A stretch of DNA of 64,000 nt from Shinella pollutisoli (GTDB lineage Bacteria > Pseudomonadota > Alphaproteobacteria > Rhizobiales > Rhizobiaceae), in NCBI RefSeq assembly GCF_024609765.1, contig NZ_JANFDG010000021.1:1-64000 (forward strand). The letters run 5' to 3'. Below are positions 8,635 to 18,987 of the stretch, piece after piece (the stretch's first letter is position 1; each line of letters begins with the position of its first letter). Made by a program: the position numbers and the translations under genes. Below the pieces are notes generated by a model that saw only the letters and a list, made by a program, of their open reading frames with translations, did not search any database and was not told the origin of the DNA.

Positions 8635-8861
8635 GGCATTACCTTTCATGTTGCTGGAGCGCTTCGCGCGGGCGGGTGGTCCCGACCGTCCGAAACGTGA
8701 GGATTTCGTGAAAGCCTCATCCGCGTTGCCTCCAAGGGTGTCTGCGCGGACGTGGGTCCGATAAACGAGAACCGCCGGAAATGCAAGGCCCGCGCCCGCA
8801 TTGACAGGGGCGGGCCGCGGCCGGATTGTGGAGCGGACGCGTTCGCACGAGGGAGAAGGAC

Positions 8862-10313
8862 ATGCGACGGACGATCCCGCTCACCCTAGCGGCGCTTGCC
8901 GCCCTTTCGGCCGGCGCCGCGCCGGCCGCCGAGGTTTCGCAACGGACGGCGGGCGAGATCGAGCGCAGCCTCACCCGCTACCTGCCGCCGGAGCTCGCCC
9001 GCGCCGGCCTGCTCACCGTGCAGGCGGCGACGACCTTCTACGAGCTGCGCGTCGATCCGGCCGTGCTCGCCGCGAAGGCGCGGGCCGGCGGGCTCGCGGT
9101 CGAGGGGCTGAAGCCGGTGACGGCCTATCTGCGTCCGGCGCAGGACGGGACCTATCGTGTCGAGGCGGCGACCGATCTCGATCTCAAGGGCTCGTTCGGC
9201 GCCGGCGCCGGCAAGGGCAGCTTCTCCTACCTCGTCGAGGCGATGAAGCTCGACGGCATCTACGACCCGGAGATTCTCTATTTCCGCGCGGCCGACTGGA
9301 CGGCGAAGGGCCTCGCCTTCGAAAGCCGCTCGCCGCAGCAGTCGGTCGAGGCACGTTTCGGCGAGAGCGCGATGCGCGTCGCCGCCGAGACGACGGGGGC
9401 GGGGCTCCTCGACATTTCCGGCACCGGCGTCCTCAAGGCCTTCACCGAGACGGTGACGGGCGGAGAGCAGGGGCGCGTCGAGATCTCCGCCGACGTCGTC
9501 GACGTCGATGTCGGTCTCGACGGCGCGCGCTACCAGGTGTTCCGGGACCTCGTCTTCTTCGTGCTCGACAACATGCAGAAGAAGACGCTCGAACCGGCGG
9601 AGGCGGCGCGGTTCAAGGCGCTGCTGCGCGCCGCGCTGCCGGTCTTCGACAACCTCACCGAGACGATCACCGCCTCCAACGTCACGGTCGGCACGGCGCA
9701 GGGCACCTTCGGCGCCCGGTCGGTGCGCTACGACATCGCCATGAACGGCATCGCGCATGCGACGCGCGTCGGCTTCGGCTTCGACATCGACGGGCCGCGC
9801 CCGCCGGCGGGCCTGCTGCCGGCGGCCTTCGAGGGCGTGGTGCCGGAGCGGGCGACCTTCCGCGCCGCCGTCACCGATCTCGACCTCGCCGGCGCCATGA
9901 CCTACCTGCTCGACAGGACCGACTTCTCGCGGCCGCTGACGGACGAGGAGAGCCGGGAGGCGGGCCGCATCGTGCTGCCGACCGGGACGATGAACGTCGC
10001 CTTCGAGGACGTCTCCGCCGTGTCCGCGATCTACGACGTGCGCCTCACCGGGCGGATGCGCGTGCAGCCCGGAAAGAAGGACGGCCACAGCGCCGACGTG
10101 ACGATCACCGCGCGCGACTTCGACAAGACGGTCGCCTATCTGCAGCAGAACGCCGCCGCCGTGCCGCAGTTCGGCCAGGCGGCCTTCATGCTGCTGATGG
10201 TCAAGGGCTTCGCGAAGGACCTCGGCAACGGCACGCAGAGCTGGGACATCGCCGTCGGCGAGGACGGCAAGGTGCTGATCAACGGCCGGCCGCTGCCGTT
10301 CCAGCCGCAATGA
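8862..10313 (+). CDS. Exported protein of unknown function
   Basis: 483 residues with a clear signal peptide ending at [12 protein letters not shown] good ribosome site (GGGAGAAGGA) precedes ATG 8862. The mature protein is rich in beta-prone alternating segments, has no predicted TM helix and few cysteines, and contains repeated patterns of the type 'ATDLDL..' and '[12 protein letters not shown]', which suggests two related halves. I do not recognise a catalytic motif. It is divergent from rplY and convergent with the BenE-type gene. A periplasmic location is likely. Confidence 0.75.
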   Translation: MRRTIPLTLAALAALSAGAAPAAEVSQRTAGEIERSLTRYLPPELARAGLLTVQAATTFYELRVDPAVLAAKARAGGLAVEGLKPVTAYLRPAQDGTYRVEAATDLDLKGSFGAGAGKGSFSYLVEAMKLDGIYDPEILYFRAADWTAKGLAFESRSPQQSVEARFGESAMRVAAETTGAGLLDISGTGVLKAFTETVTGGEQGRVEISADVVDVDVGLDGARYQVFRDLVFFVLDNMQKKTLEPAEAARFKALLRAALPVFDNLTETITASNVTVGTAQGTFGARSVRYDIAMNGIAHATRVGFGFDIDGPRPPAGLLPAAFEGVVPERATFRAAVTDLDLAGAMTYLLDRTDFSRPLTDEESREAGRIVLPTGTMNVAFEDVSAVSAIYDVRLTGRMRVQPGKKDGHSADVTITARDFDKTVAYLQQNAAAVPQFGQAAFMLLMVKGFAKDLGNGTQSWDIAVGEDGKVLINGRPLPFQPQ

Positions 10314-10317
10314 GCCG

Positions 10318-11502
10318 TCAGGCGCGGCGCCGCGGCGCGTAGCGGGCGAGCGCCGTCATCAGGCCGCCGGCCACCAGCCCCCAGAAGGCGCCGGAAATGC
10401 CGGCGAAGGAGACGCCGGAGGCGGTGACGAGGAAGGTGATGGCGGCGGCCTCGCGGTTTTCCGGCTCGCGGAAGGCGTTGAGCGCGGAGCCGGCGAAGGC
10501 GCTGACGAGCGCAAGCCCCGCCACCGCCTGGATGAGGATCGGCGGGGCGAGCGAGACGAAGGCGGTGACGGCGCCGGCGGCAAGGCCGAAGATCACGTAG
10601 AACATGCCGGCATTGACCGCCGCCCAGTAGCGCCGGGCGGGGTCCGGATGGGCGTCGGAGCCCGCGCACATCGCCGCGGTGATGGCGGCGAGGTTGACGG
10701 CATGGCCGCCGAACGGCGCCGAGAGCAGCGAGAACAGGCCGGTGACGGCGAAGAGCGGGCCGGGGTTCGGCCGGTAGTCGTTGACCTTCAGCACGGCGAT
10801 GCCGGGAATGTTCTGCGAGGCCATGGTGACGATGAAGAGCGGCAGCGCGATGCCGACGAGGCCGGCGATGTTGAAGACCGGCGCCACCGCCTCCGGCTGC
10901 GGCAGCAGCCTTTCCGCAAGGCCGGCGAAGGCGCCGTCCGGGATGTCGATGCCGAAGGCGAGGACGGCGACGAAGGCGGCAAGTGCCGCCGGCACCGCGT
11001 AGAGCCGGTTGAGGCTGCCGACCACGGCCCAGGCGACGACGATCGGCAGGCCGAGCAGCGGATCGAAGGCGATCGCCTTCACCGGCGCGAAGCAGAGGCC
11101 GATCAGCACGCCGGCCAGCATGGCGTTGGCGAGCGTCGCCGGGATGGCGGCGACCATGCGGCCGAGCGGCTTCCACAGGCCGGCGAGGACGATCAGCGCG
11201 GCGCAGACGAGGAACCCGCCGACGGCCGCCGGAAAGCCGCCCTCGACCGTCCCGCCGCTCGCCAGCAGCGCCGCGCCCGGCGTCGACCAGGCGATGGAGA
11301 CGGGAAGGCGCGTGCGCAGGCTGAGCACGATGGCGCAGACGCCCATGGAGACCGAGAGCGCCATCAGGCCCGACGCGGCCTGGGCCTCCGTCGCGCCGAC
11401 GCCGGCAAGGCCGTGCAGCACCACGGCGAAGGAGCTCGCGAAGCCGACGAAGGCGGTGAGCAGGCCCATGAAGAGTGCCTGGACGGAGAAATCACGAAGC
11501 AT
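10318..11502 (-). CDS. BenE/YdcO-family benzoate:proton symporter-like membrane protein
   Basis: 394 residues forming about 11-12 hydrophobic segments. Characteristic BenE stretches are present: SIAWSTPGAALLASGG, a GLCFAPVKAI segment, and VTMASQNIPGIAVL with NDYRPNPGP, followed by FSLLSAPFGGHAVNLAAITAA, which matches the family core. Known relatives import benzoate or act in xanthine/uracil-type uptake; the substrate here is unknown because no catabolic genes are nearby. It begins with MLRDFS at 11502. The 3' end nearly abuts the convergent exported-protein gene. Confidence 0.88.
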   Translation of the reverse strand: MLRDFSVQALFMGLLTAFVGFASSFAVVLHGLAGVGATEAQAASGLMALSVSMGVCAIVLSLRTRLPVSIAWSTPGAALLASGGTVEGGFPAAVGGFLVCAALIVLAGLWKPLGRMVAAIPATLANAMLAGVLIGLCFAPVKAIAFDPLLGLPIVVAWAVVGSLNRLYAVPAALAAFVAVLAFGIDIPDGAFAGLAERLLPQPEAVAPVFNIAGLVGIALPLFIVTMASQNIPGIAVLKVNDYRPNPGPLFAVTGLFSLLSAPFGGHAVNLAAITAAMCAGSDAHPDPARRYWAAVNAGMFYVIFGLAAGAVTAFVSLAPPILIQAVAGLALVSAFAGSALNAFREPENREAAAITFLVTASGVSFAGISGAFWGLVAGGLMTALARYAPRRRA

Positions 11503-11600
11503 GGCGGGTTCGCTGCATCTGGATGGAACGCGTGACTGGTAGCAGGCCGCGCGCCGCTTGGGAACCGTCGGATGGCAGGCGGCCGCGTCCGTGTTTTTAT

Positions 11601-11714
11601 CCCTCGCCCCAACCCTCTCCCTGCAGGCGCGGAGAGGGGCTTAGGAAGCCGGTGCGGCATGTTTCCTTCTCCCCGTCTACGGGGAGAAGGTGGCCGGCAG
11701 GCCTGACGAGGGGC
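11601..11714. repeat. RIME-like composite palindromic element, copy B (inverted)
   Basis: Reads CCCTCGCCCCAACCCTCTCC, a degenerate palindrome, then a linker with GCGGCATGTTTCC, then CCTTCTCCCCGTCTACGGGGAGAAGG and a GGCAGGCCTGACGAGGGG end. It is the inverse orientation of copy A and sits between the BenE-type gene and the Kazal lipoprotein gene. Confidence 0.72.
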
Positions 11715-11742
11715 TGACGCCCCCATGCGGCCGCGTCAACCG

Positions 11743-12471
11743 TCAGCGTGCCGGGCACTCGCCGGGCCGGACCACGCGGAAGCCGGCGACCTCCGCCGCG
11801 CAGGCATTGCCGAACGTGCGGCGGTCGCGGCCCTGCTGGCCGCAGACCGGCTTGTATTCGCTCGTGCAGACGCGCTGGTCGCGCGGCAGGCCGGCGCGGT
11901 CGTCGCGGCCCCTGTCGTTCCGGTCGCGGCCGTCGCGGTCCCGGTCGCCGCGGCTCCGGTCATTGCGGTCCGCGCGATCCCTGTCCCTGCCGTCGCGCTC
12001 GCGGTCGCCCTCGCGCCATTCGCCGCGATCGTTGCGGTTGCGGTCCGCGGGCACGACCTGGCATTCGCCGCGGCCGAGGATGTCGTAGCCGCTCGCGCGC
12101 GCCTCGCAGGCGTTGGCGAAGGTCTGGCGCTCGCGGCCGCGCGCGGCGCAGACCGGCGCGTATTCCCGCGTGCAGGCGCGGCTCTCGTCCGGCCGCGGCT
12201 CCGGCCGGCCGTGGCGGCATTCGCCGGGGCCGAGGACGCGGAAGCCGCTCGCCTGCGCCTCGCAGGCATTGGCGAAGGTCTGGCTGTCGCCGCCGCGCGC
12301 GGCGCAGACCGGGCGGTATTCCGCCGTGCAGGCGCGGCCCGGGCTCGGGCGGAAGCCGCCGCCGGCATTCGGGTCGGCGACGTCGACGGAGCAGGCGGCG
12401 AGCACCAGCCCGGCAAGGGCGACGACGATGCGTCCCGCCCTCGGGCGGAAGAGGGTCGACAGGATCGGCAT
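11743..12471 (-). CDS. Lipoprotein with three Kazal-type protease-inhibitor domains
   Basis: 242 residues. The signal sequence ends in the lipobox LAAC (Cys27), so it should be lipid-anchored. Three repeats follow the pattern C-T-x-E-Y-x-P-V-C, then TFxNAC, then GxC, at about residues 47-85, 99-137 and 201-239. This is the cysteine spacing of compact Kazal inhibitors. Repeats 2 and 3 are joined by a roughly 60-residue linker of alternating Arg, Asp and Asn. The reactive-site residues after the second cysteine differ between repeats. Kazal domains inhibit serine proteases, so a defence against host or predator proteases is possible but unproven. Confidence 0.85.
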   Translation of the reverse strand: MPILSTLFRPRAGRIVVALAGLVLAACSVDVADPNAGGGFRPSPGRACTAEYRPVCAARGGDSQTFANACEAQASGFRVLGPGECRHGRPEPRPDESRACTREYAPVCAARGRERQTFANACEARASGYDILGRGECQVVPADRNRNDRGEWREGDRERDGRDRDRADRNDRSRGDRDRDGRDRNDRGRDDRAGLPRDQRVCTSEYKPVCGQQGRDRRTFGNACAAEVAGFRVVRPGECPAR

Positions 12472-12535
12472 GTGGCTATTCTCCTCGCGAATCGTTCGAC
12501 GACGCTAGGATATTCGGCCGGGAGTGGAAACCCGC

Positions 12536-13468
<933 letters not shown>

Positions 13469-13604
13469 CTATGGTCCGCCCGTGATTATGCTGATGGGCC
13501 GCGTTTAAGCGGCAAGCTCAGCGAATGCAAGGGCCTTGGCGGACGGGAAAAGCGGATTCCCCCGCATTTCGTTACGAGTTCGTTTCGTGGCGTTCGCCCG
13601 GGCA

Positions 13605-14342
13605 TCAGCCGCGCGCCGTGCCGCGCCAGTCGAGATACTGGCGGATGGTCTTGGCGGCGATGTCCTCCATCGTGCCGGCGGGCACCGCCGTCCAGGGATC
13701 GGCCGCCGTGCCGCGCACGCTTTCCTGCCCCTGGATGCGGTGAAGCCGCGCGCCGGAGCCGTCGAGCACGTCCCAGACATAGACGACGGTTGTCTTGCCG
13801 CCGTCGTTCATCGCCGAGAAATAGCCCTTCAGGATGTAGCGGGCCGAGCCGTCCGCGGCGCTCCTGATCGTCAGGCCGCCCGCGCGCGCCTCGGCGCCGA
13901 GGCGCTTGGAGAGCGGGGTCACCGCCTGCACCGGCGCGCCGATGATCGGCAGGAAGCGGATCGTCTCGCCGGACGTCGCCCCGGCGGGGGCAAGCGCGGC
14001 GGTCTCCGTCCCGCCCGCCGTCTCGGCGGTGGGCGAGCGGGCCGCCGTCTCGCGGGCCTCGGCCTGCTGCCGCGTGCCGGCGTTGCGGGCGAGCGCGTCG
14101 GCCTGCGCCTGCAGCGTGTTGGCGGAGGACGCGCCGCCGTCGGAGGCGAAGGCGGTCTGCTGCGTGGTCGTCGCGGCGGGGGCGCTCTCGGCCGTCATGC
14201 CGTCCAGGTCGTTCTGGGTGACGGGCGGCGAGGAGAAGCCGCCGCCGACATCGACCTGCGGCGTCAGCGCATCGGTGGTGTTGCAGCCCGAAAGGATCGC
14301 GATGAGGCCGATCAGTGCCAGCCGCTTCGAAAGCTCTTGCAT
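13605..14342 (-). CDS. Putative lipoprotein of unknown function
   Basis: 245 residues. The N-terminus ends in the lipobox LSGC (Cys20), predicting a lipid-anchored envelope protein. Residues 25-125 are low-complexity, rich in Ala, Thr and Gln. The C-terminal 120 residues are better ordered (RFLPIIGAPVQAVTPL, then GYFSAMNDGGKTTVVYVWDV and TAVPAGTMEDIAAKTI). The last part resembles a conserved rhizobial lipoprotein, but I cannot name a function. It is isolated between prs and the M24 gene. Confidence 0.72.
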   Translation of the reverse strand: MQELSKRLALIGLIAILSGCNTTDALTPQVDVGGGFSSPPVTQNDLDGMTAESAPAATTTQQTAFASDGGASSANTLQAQADALARNAGTRQQAEARETAARSPTAETAGGTETAALAPAGATSGETIRFLPIIGAPVQAVTPLSKRLGAEARAGGLTIRSAADGSARYILKGYFSAMNDGGKTTVVYVWDVLDGSGARLHRIQGQESVRGTAADPWTAVPAGTMEDIAAKTIRQYLDWRGTARG

Positions 14343-14433
14343 CTTCGTCGTCCGTCTTGCCGGAGCGTGCCCGCGGCTCCGTTCCCCGGACAGATTTATG
14401 GGAGGCGCGGGCGGGGCCTGTCAACCGCAGCCG

Positions 14434-15585
14434 TCAGAGGTCGATGAAATCCAGCCCGTAGCGCGAGAGCGGCTTCGGCGTGTCGGTCGTCGTCAGATAG
14501 GTCTGGCCGAGCGTCATGGCAGTGCCGGTGTCGGAATCCATGATGACCATGTGCACGAAGAGCGTCATGTTCGGCTCGATCTCCTGCGGGTTGCCGACAT
14601 GGAACATCTGCTGCTCCATCCAGGAGGGGGCGAAGCGGGCGCCGAGCGAATAGCCGCAGGCGTTCAGCCGGTGCCGGGCGAGGCCGCGCTCGTCCATGAT
14701 GCGCGCATGCGTGTCGAAGACGGTGCCGAAGGTGTTGCCGGGGCGCAGCACCATCTCGATCGCCTGGATCGTCTCGCGGCAGGCGCTGTAGAGCTCGCGG
14801 TGGCGGTTGGTCGGCTCGCCGATGACGACGGTGCGCATCATCGCGGCATGGTAGTGGGCCACCACGCCCGCCCATTCGAGGGTGAGCTGGTCGTTGGCCG
14901 CAAGCCGCCGCCGGCCGGACTTGTAGCGGCAGAGCAGCGCGTCGTCGCCCGAGCCGATGACGAAGCCGTTCGCCGGATAGTCGCCGCCGGCCGACAGGAT
15001 CGCGCCCTGCATGGCGGCGAGGATCTCCGCCTCGTCGGCGCCCGGCGCGATCAGCGGGCGGGCGGCGTCGAGCGCCTTGTCGGCGAGGGCGGCGGCCTGC
15101 TCGACATAGGCGATCTCGGCCGGGCTCTTGATCAGCCGCAGGCGGCCGACGAGCGTGGAGGCGTCGACGAGGTCGCCGAAGCTCTGCAGCTGGTTGTCGA
15201 GAAGGCGGGCGTTGCGGCCGGTGAGCCCGTGCGTATCGTATTCGACGCCGATGCGGCAGCCGAGCAGGTCGAGGTCGGACAGGAGGTTCTTGAGGTCCAT
15301 CGTCGGGTCGGCGTTGACCCGGTCGATCCAGATCTCGACCTTCTCGATGGTCGAGGTGTTGCGGGCCTGGCGCAGGTCGGCCGAGCGCGTCAGCAGCACC
15401 ATGTCGCCGTCGGCCTTCACCACCAGCGTCTGGAAGAAGCAGTAGCCGAACGTGTCGTAGCCGGTGAGCCAGTACATGCTCTCCTGGGCGAAGAGCAGCA
15501 TCGCGTCCAGCTTCTCCTCGCGCATGCGCGCCGTCAGCCGCTGCAGCCGGTTGGTGTATTCCTCGGCGTCGAAATGAAGGGCCAT
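14434..15585 (-). CDS. M24-family creatinase/ectoine-hydrolase-like protein (pita-bread fold)
   Basis: 383 residues with a creatinase N-domain (1-150) and a C-terminal pita-bread domain. The usual metal-ligand block (D...D..T) reads LEWAGVVAHYHAAMMRTV, and the GHGIG-type block reads CGYSLGARFAPSWMEQ. Both resemble creatinase and ectoine hydrolase (DoeA-like) rather than metal-dependent aminopeptidases. It is therefore probably a C-N hydrolase of a small compound, or otherwise not a classical Xaa-Pro peptidase. It starts 37 nt downstream of the pgeF stop on the same strand, consistent with an operon. Confidence 0.82.
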   Translation of the reverse strand: MALHFDAEEYTNRLQRLTARMREEKLDAMLLFAQESMYWLTGYDTFGYCFFQTLVVKADGDMVLLTRSADLRQARNTSTIEKVEIWIDRVNADPTMDLKNLLSDLDLLGCRIGVEYDTHGLTGRNARLLDNQLQSFGDLVDASTLVGRLRLIKSPAEIAYVEQAAALADKALDAARPLIAPGADEAEILAAMQGAILSAGGDYPANGFVIGSGDDALLCRYKSGRRRLAANDQLTLEWAGVVAHYHAAMMRTVVIGEPTNRHRELYSACRETIQAIEMVLRPGNTFGTVFDTHARIMDERGLARHRLNACGYSLGARFAPSWMEQQMFHVGNPQEIEPNMTLFVHMVIMDSDTGTAMTLGQTYLTTTDTPKPLSRYGLDFIDL

Positions 15586-15613
15586 CCTTGCCGTCCTCCC
15601 TCGTCTGCGGGCG

Positions 15614-16405
15614 TCACGCCCTTACCATGATCGCCGATATCTGGCGTCCGTAGTCCGGTTCCTGCCGGTGGGTGGTGCGCCGGTAGGAGAAGAAGCGTTC
15701 CTCGTCGGGATAGGTGCAGATGTCGAGGTTCTCCGCCGTCACGCCGGCCCTGCCGAGCCGCTCGGTCGTCAGGCCCGGCAGGTCGAACAGCGCGTGGCCG
15801 GGTTTCTGCGACGGCGTGAAGAAGCGGGCATGGCCGGCATCGGCGGCAAGGAAGCGGTCGACGAATTCCGGGCCGACTTCGTAGTTCTGCCGGCCGATCG
15901 ACGGGCCGAGGCTCGCGAGGATACGGTCGCGCCTGGCGCCGAGCCGTTCCATCGCGGCTATGGTGTTTTCCAGCACGCCCGCCAGCGCGCCCTTCCAGCC
16001 GGCATGCGCCGCGCCGACGACGCGGGCCTCCGGGTCGCAGAAGAGGATCGGGCCGCAATCGGCCGTCAGCACCCCGAGGACGAGGCCGGGCGTCGCCGTC
16101 ACCAGCGCGTCGGCGGCGGGCCGTGTGCCGTCATACCCGTCGTCGACGGTGACGACGTCCGGCGAATGGACCTGGTGGACGGTCGCGAGCCGGTCCGGGG
16201 GAACGCGGAACCAGCGGCAGACGCGGGCGCGGTTCTCGAGCACCTTCTCGCGCGCGTCGTGCGAGCCGAGCCCGACGTTGAGGCCGCGCCAGATGCCGTC
16301 GGAAACCCCGCCTGCGCGGGTGAAGAAGCCGTGGCGGACGACGCCCGCGGCGTGGCGCTCGAGGAGCGGGCTTTCGAGGGGCAGGGGGAGCGCGTCGTCC
16401 TTCAT
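15614..16405 (-). CDS. pgeF: Multicopper-type polyphenol oxidase/purine nucleoside phosphorylase (YfiH family)
   Basis: 263 residues. The conserved motifs are RHGFFTRAGGVSDG, TVHQVHSPDV, LTADCGPILFCDP, VVGAAHAGWKGALAG and a C-terminal CTYPDEERFFSYRR; the His and Cys residues of the zinc site are present. YfiH/LACC1-like enzymes cleave or deaminate purine nucleosides, and E. coli PgeF edits peptidoglycan precursors. ATG 16405 was chosen; the much longer upstream frame is intergenic. The order lgt-midA-pgeF on one strand is common in alphaproteobacteria. Confidence 0.93.
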   Translation of the reverse strand: MKDDALPLPLESPLLERHAAGVVRHGFFTRAGGVSDGIWRGLNVGLGSHDAREKVLENRARVCRWFRVPPDRLATVHQVHSPDVVTVDDGYDGTRPAADALVTATPGLVLGVLTADCGPILFCDPEARVVGAAHAGWKGALAGVLENTIAAMERLGARRDRILASLGPSIGRQNYEVGPEFVDRFLAADAGHARFFTPSQKPGHALFDLPGLTTERLGRAGVTAENLDICTYPDEERFFSYRRTTHRQEPDYGRQISAIMVRA

Positions 16406-16454
16406 CGTGTCTCGGCTGGATCGGAGCCCCTCGCGTTCCTTGCGGATTGCGAGA

Positions 16455-16524
16455 ACGCTCTCTCTGTTTGTTTTCACGCAATTCCGCACGCAAGACCGCT
16501 TCGCGCGCTTGCTGGAACCGCTCT
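16455..16524. repeat. Rhizobial GCTGGAA-type dispersed repeat, copy 1
   Basis: The block CTGTTTGTTTTCACGCAATT, then CGCAAGACCGCTTCGCGCGC and TTGCTGGAACCGCTCT, matches a second copy near 23640-23712 and resembles a short repeat very common between rhizobial genes. It lies between midA and pgeF. Function unknown. Confidence 0.55.
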
Positions 16525-16595
16525 GGACGGGGCCGTCCGGAAGGCTTTCGGACGGGGCAAATCGGCCCGGATGTTGGCGTTCCTTGGCGGCGGTG

Positions 16596-17696
16596 TCAAT
16601 CGGGCTGGCGGAAGGGGAAGAGTGCGAGCGGGCTGCTTCCGACGGCGAGCACCTTGAAGAGATCGCCCATTTTCCCGGCTCCCGAGCCGGCCAGCCGGTC
16701 GACATCGGCGAGGATCGCGCGCTGCGTCGCCTCGTCGCGGTTGCGGCCGAGCGCGGAGGCACGCTCGCCGATGCCGAGCCCGGCGAGGAAATCGCCCTGG
16801 TGCAGCATGCCGTGCACGGAAAGGCCGGCCGCGGCGGCGGTGGCCGCAAGCCGCGCGAAGTCGACATGGCTCGTCAGGTCCGCCTCGCCGGGATGGGCGA
16901 GCGGCGGGTCGAAGCGGTGCTTCAGCACCGCCTGCAGCGTGTCGCCGAAGCCGGTGACGAAATGGCCGTAGTCGATGACGAGCGCGGTGCCGCCGGAACG
17001 GGCGAGCCTTTCGCCGATCGCCGTCATCACCGCCTCGCGGGCCGGCGCGATCTCGAAGATCGTGCCGTTCGCAACGGTGCGGTGGTTCTCCGGCAGGAGC
17101 GCCGGGTCGATGCCGGCGACGCCGGCGGCGAAGGTCAGCTCCCCCTCGGCGTCGAGGCCGACCATGCGCTCGCGGAAGCCGGAGGGCGTCTTGACGAACT
17201 GGCGGATCGGAATCGCGTCGAAGAGCTCGTTGGCGGCGAGCAGCACGAAGCCGTCCGGCAGGTCCTCGAAGCCGTCGTGCCAGGAGACGCGGGGCGCATG
17301 CGTGCCGAGCGTCTCGCGCTGGATCTCTCGCAGCTTCGGGCTCGTCTCGACGAGGTGGACGGTCGCGTCCTCGTAGAGCCCGGGGGCGAGCCGGGCGACG
17401 ACGCGCAGCATGTCGGCCATCATCGTGCCGCGGCCGGGGCCGATCTCGGCGATGCGCACGCCCGCGGGGCCGCCGTGCTTCTGCCAGGCATGGACGAGGA
17501 AGACGCCGAGCATCTCGCCGAAGAGCTGGCTCACCTCCGGCGCGGTGACGAAGTCGCCGGCGCGGCCGAAGGGATCGCGGGTGCGGTAGTAGCCGTATTC
17601 CGGATCGGCGAGGCAGAGGGCGAAATAGTCGGTCACGCTGATCGGGCCGCTGGCGCGGATCAGGGCCTTGATCTTGCGGGCAAGGGGCGTGGACAT
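16596..17696 (-). CDS. MidA-family SAM-dependent protein-arginine methyltransferase
   Basis: 366 residues. DYFALCLADPEYGYYRTRDPFG and GDFVTAPEVSQLFGE near the N-terminus and the SAM-binding AEIGPGRGTMMADMLR are diagnostic of the MidA/NDUFAF7 family. LVIDYGHF and GEADLTSHVDF occur in the second half. The mitochondrial relative symmetrically dimethylates an arginine of complex I subunit NDUFS2; the bacterial target may be NuoCD, by inference. It starts 13 nt after lgt ends, so the two are co-transcribed. Confidence 0.92.
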   Translation of the reverse strand: MSTPLARKIKALIRASGPISVTDYFALCLADPEYGYYRTRDPFGRAGDFVTAPEVSQLFGEMLGVFLVHAWQKHGGPAGVRIAEIGPGRGTMMADMLRVVARLAPGLYEDATVHLVETSPKLREIQRETLGTHAPRVSWHDGFEDLPDGFVLLAANELFDAIPIRQFVKTPSGFRERMVGLDAEGELTFAAGVAGIDPALLPENHRTVANGTIFEIAPAREAVMTAIGERLARSGGTALVIDYGHFVTGFGDTLQAVLKHRFDPPLAHPGEADLTSHVDFARLAATAAAAGLSVHGMLHQGDFLAGLGIGERASALGRNRDEATQRAILADVDRLAGSGAGKMGDLFKVLAVGSSPLALFPFRQPD

Positions 17697-17709
17697 GGCG
17701 GGCCTCGTC

Positions 17710-18543
17710 TCAGGCGGCGGCCCGGCGGGCGCGGGCGACGGCCCAGAGGCCCAGCGCCAGCATCGGCAGCGAGAGGACCATGCCCATGGTCAGCCAGCCG
17801 AAGGCCAGATAGCCGAGCTGCGGGTCCGGCTCGCGGAAGAACTCGACCGTGATGCGCGAGAGCGCGTAGCCCGCGACGAAGAGGCCGGTGACGAGGCCGG
17901 GACGCTTCAGCGCGCCGAGACGGTAGACGGCGACGACGATGACGGCGAGAAGGAGGATGCCCTCCAGCCCCGCCTCGTAGAGCTGGCTCGGATGGCGGGC
18001 AAAGGGTCCGGCCTCCGGGAAGACCACGGCCCAGGGCGCGTCGGAGAGGCGCCCCCACAGCTCGCCGTTGACGAAGTTGGCGAGGCGGCCGAAGAACAGG
18101 CCGATCGGCACGACGGCGGAGACGATGTCGAACAGGCTCCAGAGCGGGATGGCGTTGCGGCGGGCAAACAGGATCATGGCGATCGCCGTGCCGGCGAAGC
18201 CGCCGTGGAAGGACATGCCGCCCTTCCAGACCTGGACGGCGCGCAGCGGATCGGCCGCGACATTGGCGAAGTCGTAGAAGAGGATGTAGCCGAGCCTTCC
18301 GCCGAGGATGATGCCGACGGCGGCCCAGACGAGGAAGTCGTCGAGCTGCGCCCGCGTCATCGGCGGCTCGCCCGCCCAAAGCCGCGGCGTCTCGATCAGC
18401 CGGCGCGCATAGAGCCAGCCGAGCATGATGCCCGCCACATAAGCGATGCCGTACCAGTGGACGGCGACGGGACCGATCGAGAAGGCGACCGGATCGATCT
18501 CCGGGTAGGGCATGAGGGCGAAGAGGCTGGCGATGCTGGTCAA
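17710..18543 (-). CDS. lgt: Prolipoprotein diacylglyceryl transferase
   Basis: Integral inner-membrane enzyme that adds diacylglycerol from phosphatidylglycerol to the lipobox cysteine of prolipoproteins. It has seven hydrophobic segments, the Lgt signature around [17 protein letters not shown] and the [12 protein letters not shown] motif; [10 protein letters not shown] lies in TM1. ATG 18513 gives 267 residues. A TTG at 18543 would add ten residues ([10 protein letters not shown]) that resemble the N-terminus of other rhizobial Lgt proteins, so TTG was chosen tentatively. The window contains at least two likely substrates. Confidence 0.94.
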   Translation of the reverse strand: MTSIASLFALMPYPEIDPVAFSIGPVAVHWYGIAYVAGIMLGWLYARRLIETPRLWAGEPPMTRAQLDDFLVWAAVGIILGGRLGYILFYDFANVAADPLRAVQVWKGGMSFHGGFAGTAIAMILFARRNAIPLWSLFDIVSAVVPIGLFFGRLANFVNGELWGRLSDAPWAVVFPEAGPFARHPSQLYEAGLEGILLLAVIVVAVYRLGALKRPGLVTGLFVAGYALSRITVEFFREPDPQLGYLAFGWLTMGMVLSLPMLALGLWAVARARRAAA

Positions 18544-18729
18544 GGGGCGTGTCTTCCGGTTTTCGGGCGGACCATGGATGCGCCGCGTGGCACGGTCAAG
18601 GCGGAGATGGGCGAAAGGCGCGGGCTTTGCGCCCGGCGAACCGCACGATCCACCGGAATCCGCTTGCAAGCGGCCGGCCGAGACCCTACCTCAGGCGCAC
18701 AGGAACCCCGATCCCCAGGAGGGCACGCC

Positions 18730-18987
18730 ATGACCACCGGTGCGAACCGCATCCTCGACGACCTCGCCAAGCTGATGACCGATGCGGCCGGCGCCGCGCA
18801 GGGCGTTCGCCGCGAGGCGGAAACCGTCTTCCGCGCCCAGGCGGAGCGGCTCTTCAACAGCATGGATCTGGTCAAGCGCGAGGAGTTCGAGGCGGTGCGC
18901 GAGATGGCCGTGAAGGCACGCGACGAGAACGACGCGCTCGCCCGGCGCATCGAGGCGCTGGAAGCCCGGCTCGCCGCCAAGGATTGA
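18730..18987 (+). CDS. UbiK/YqiC-family (BMFP) accessory protein
   Basis: 85 residues, almost entirely helical, with a C-terminal coiled coil (DENDALARRIEALEARLAA). This is the BMFP fold of Brucella membrane-fusogenic protein and E. coli UbiK, which assists ubiquinone biosynthesis. RBS AGGAGGG lies just before ATG 18730. The gene is divergent from lgt. The family match is good; the exact role in this organism is inferred. Confidence 0.85.
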   Translation: MTTGANRILDDLAKLMTDAAGAAQGVRREAETVFRAQAERLFNSMDLVKREEFEAVREMAVKARDENDALARRIEALEARLAAKD

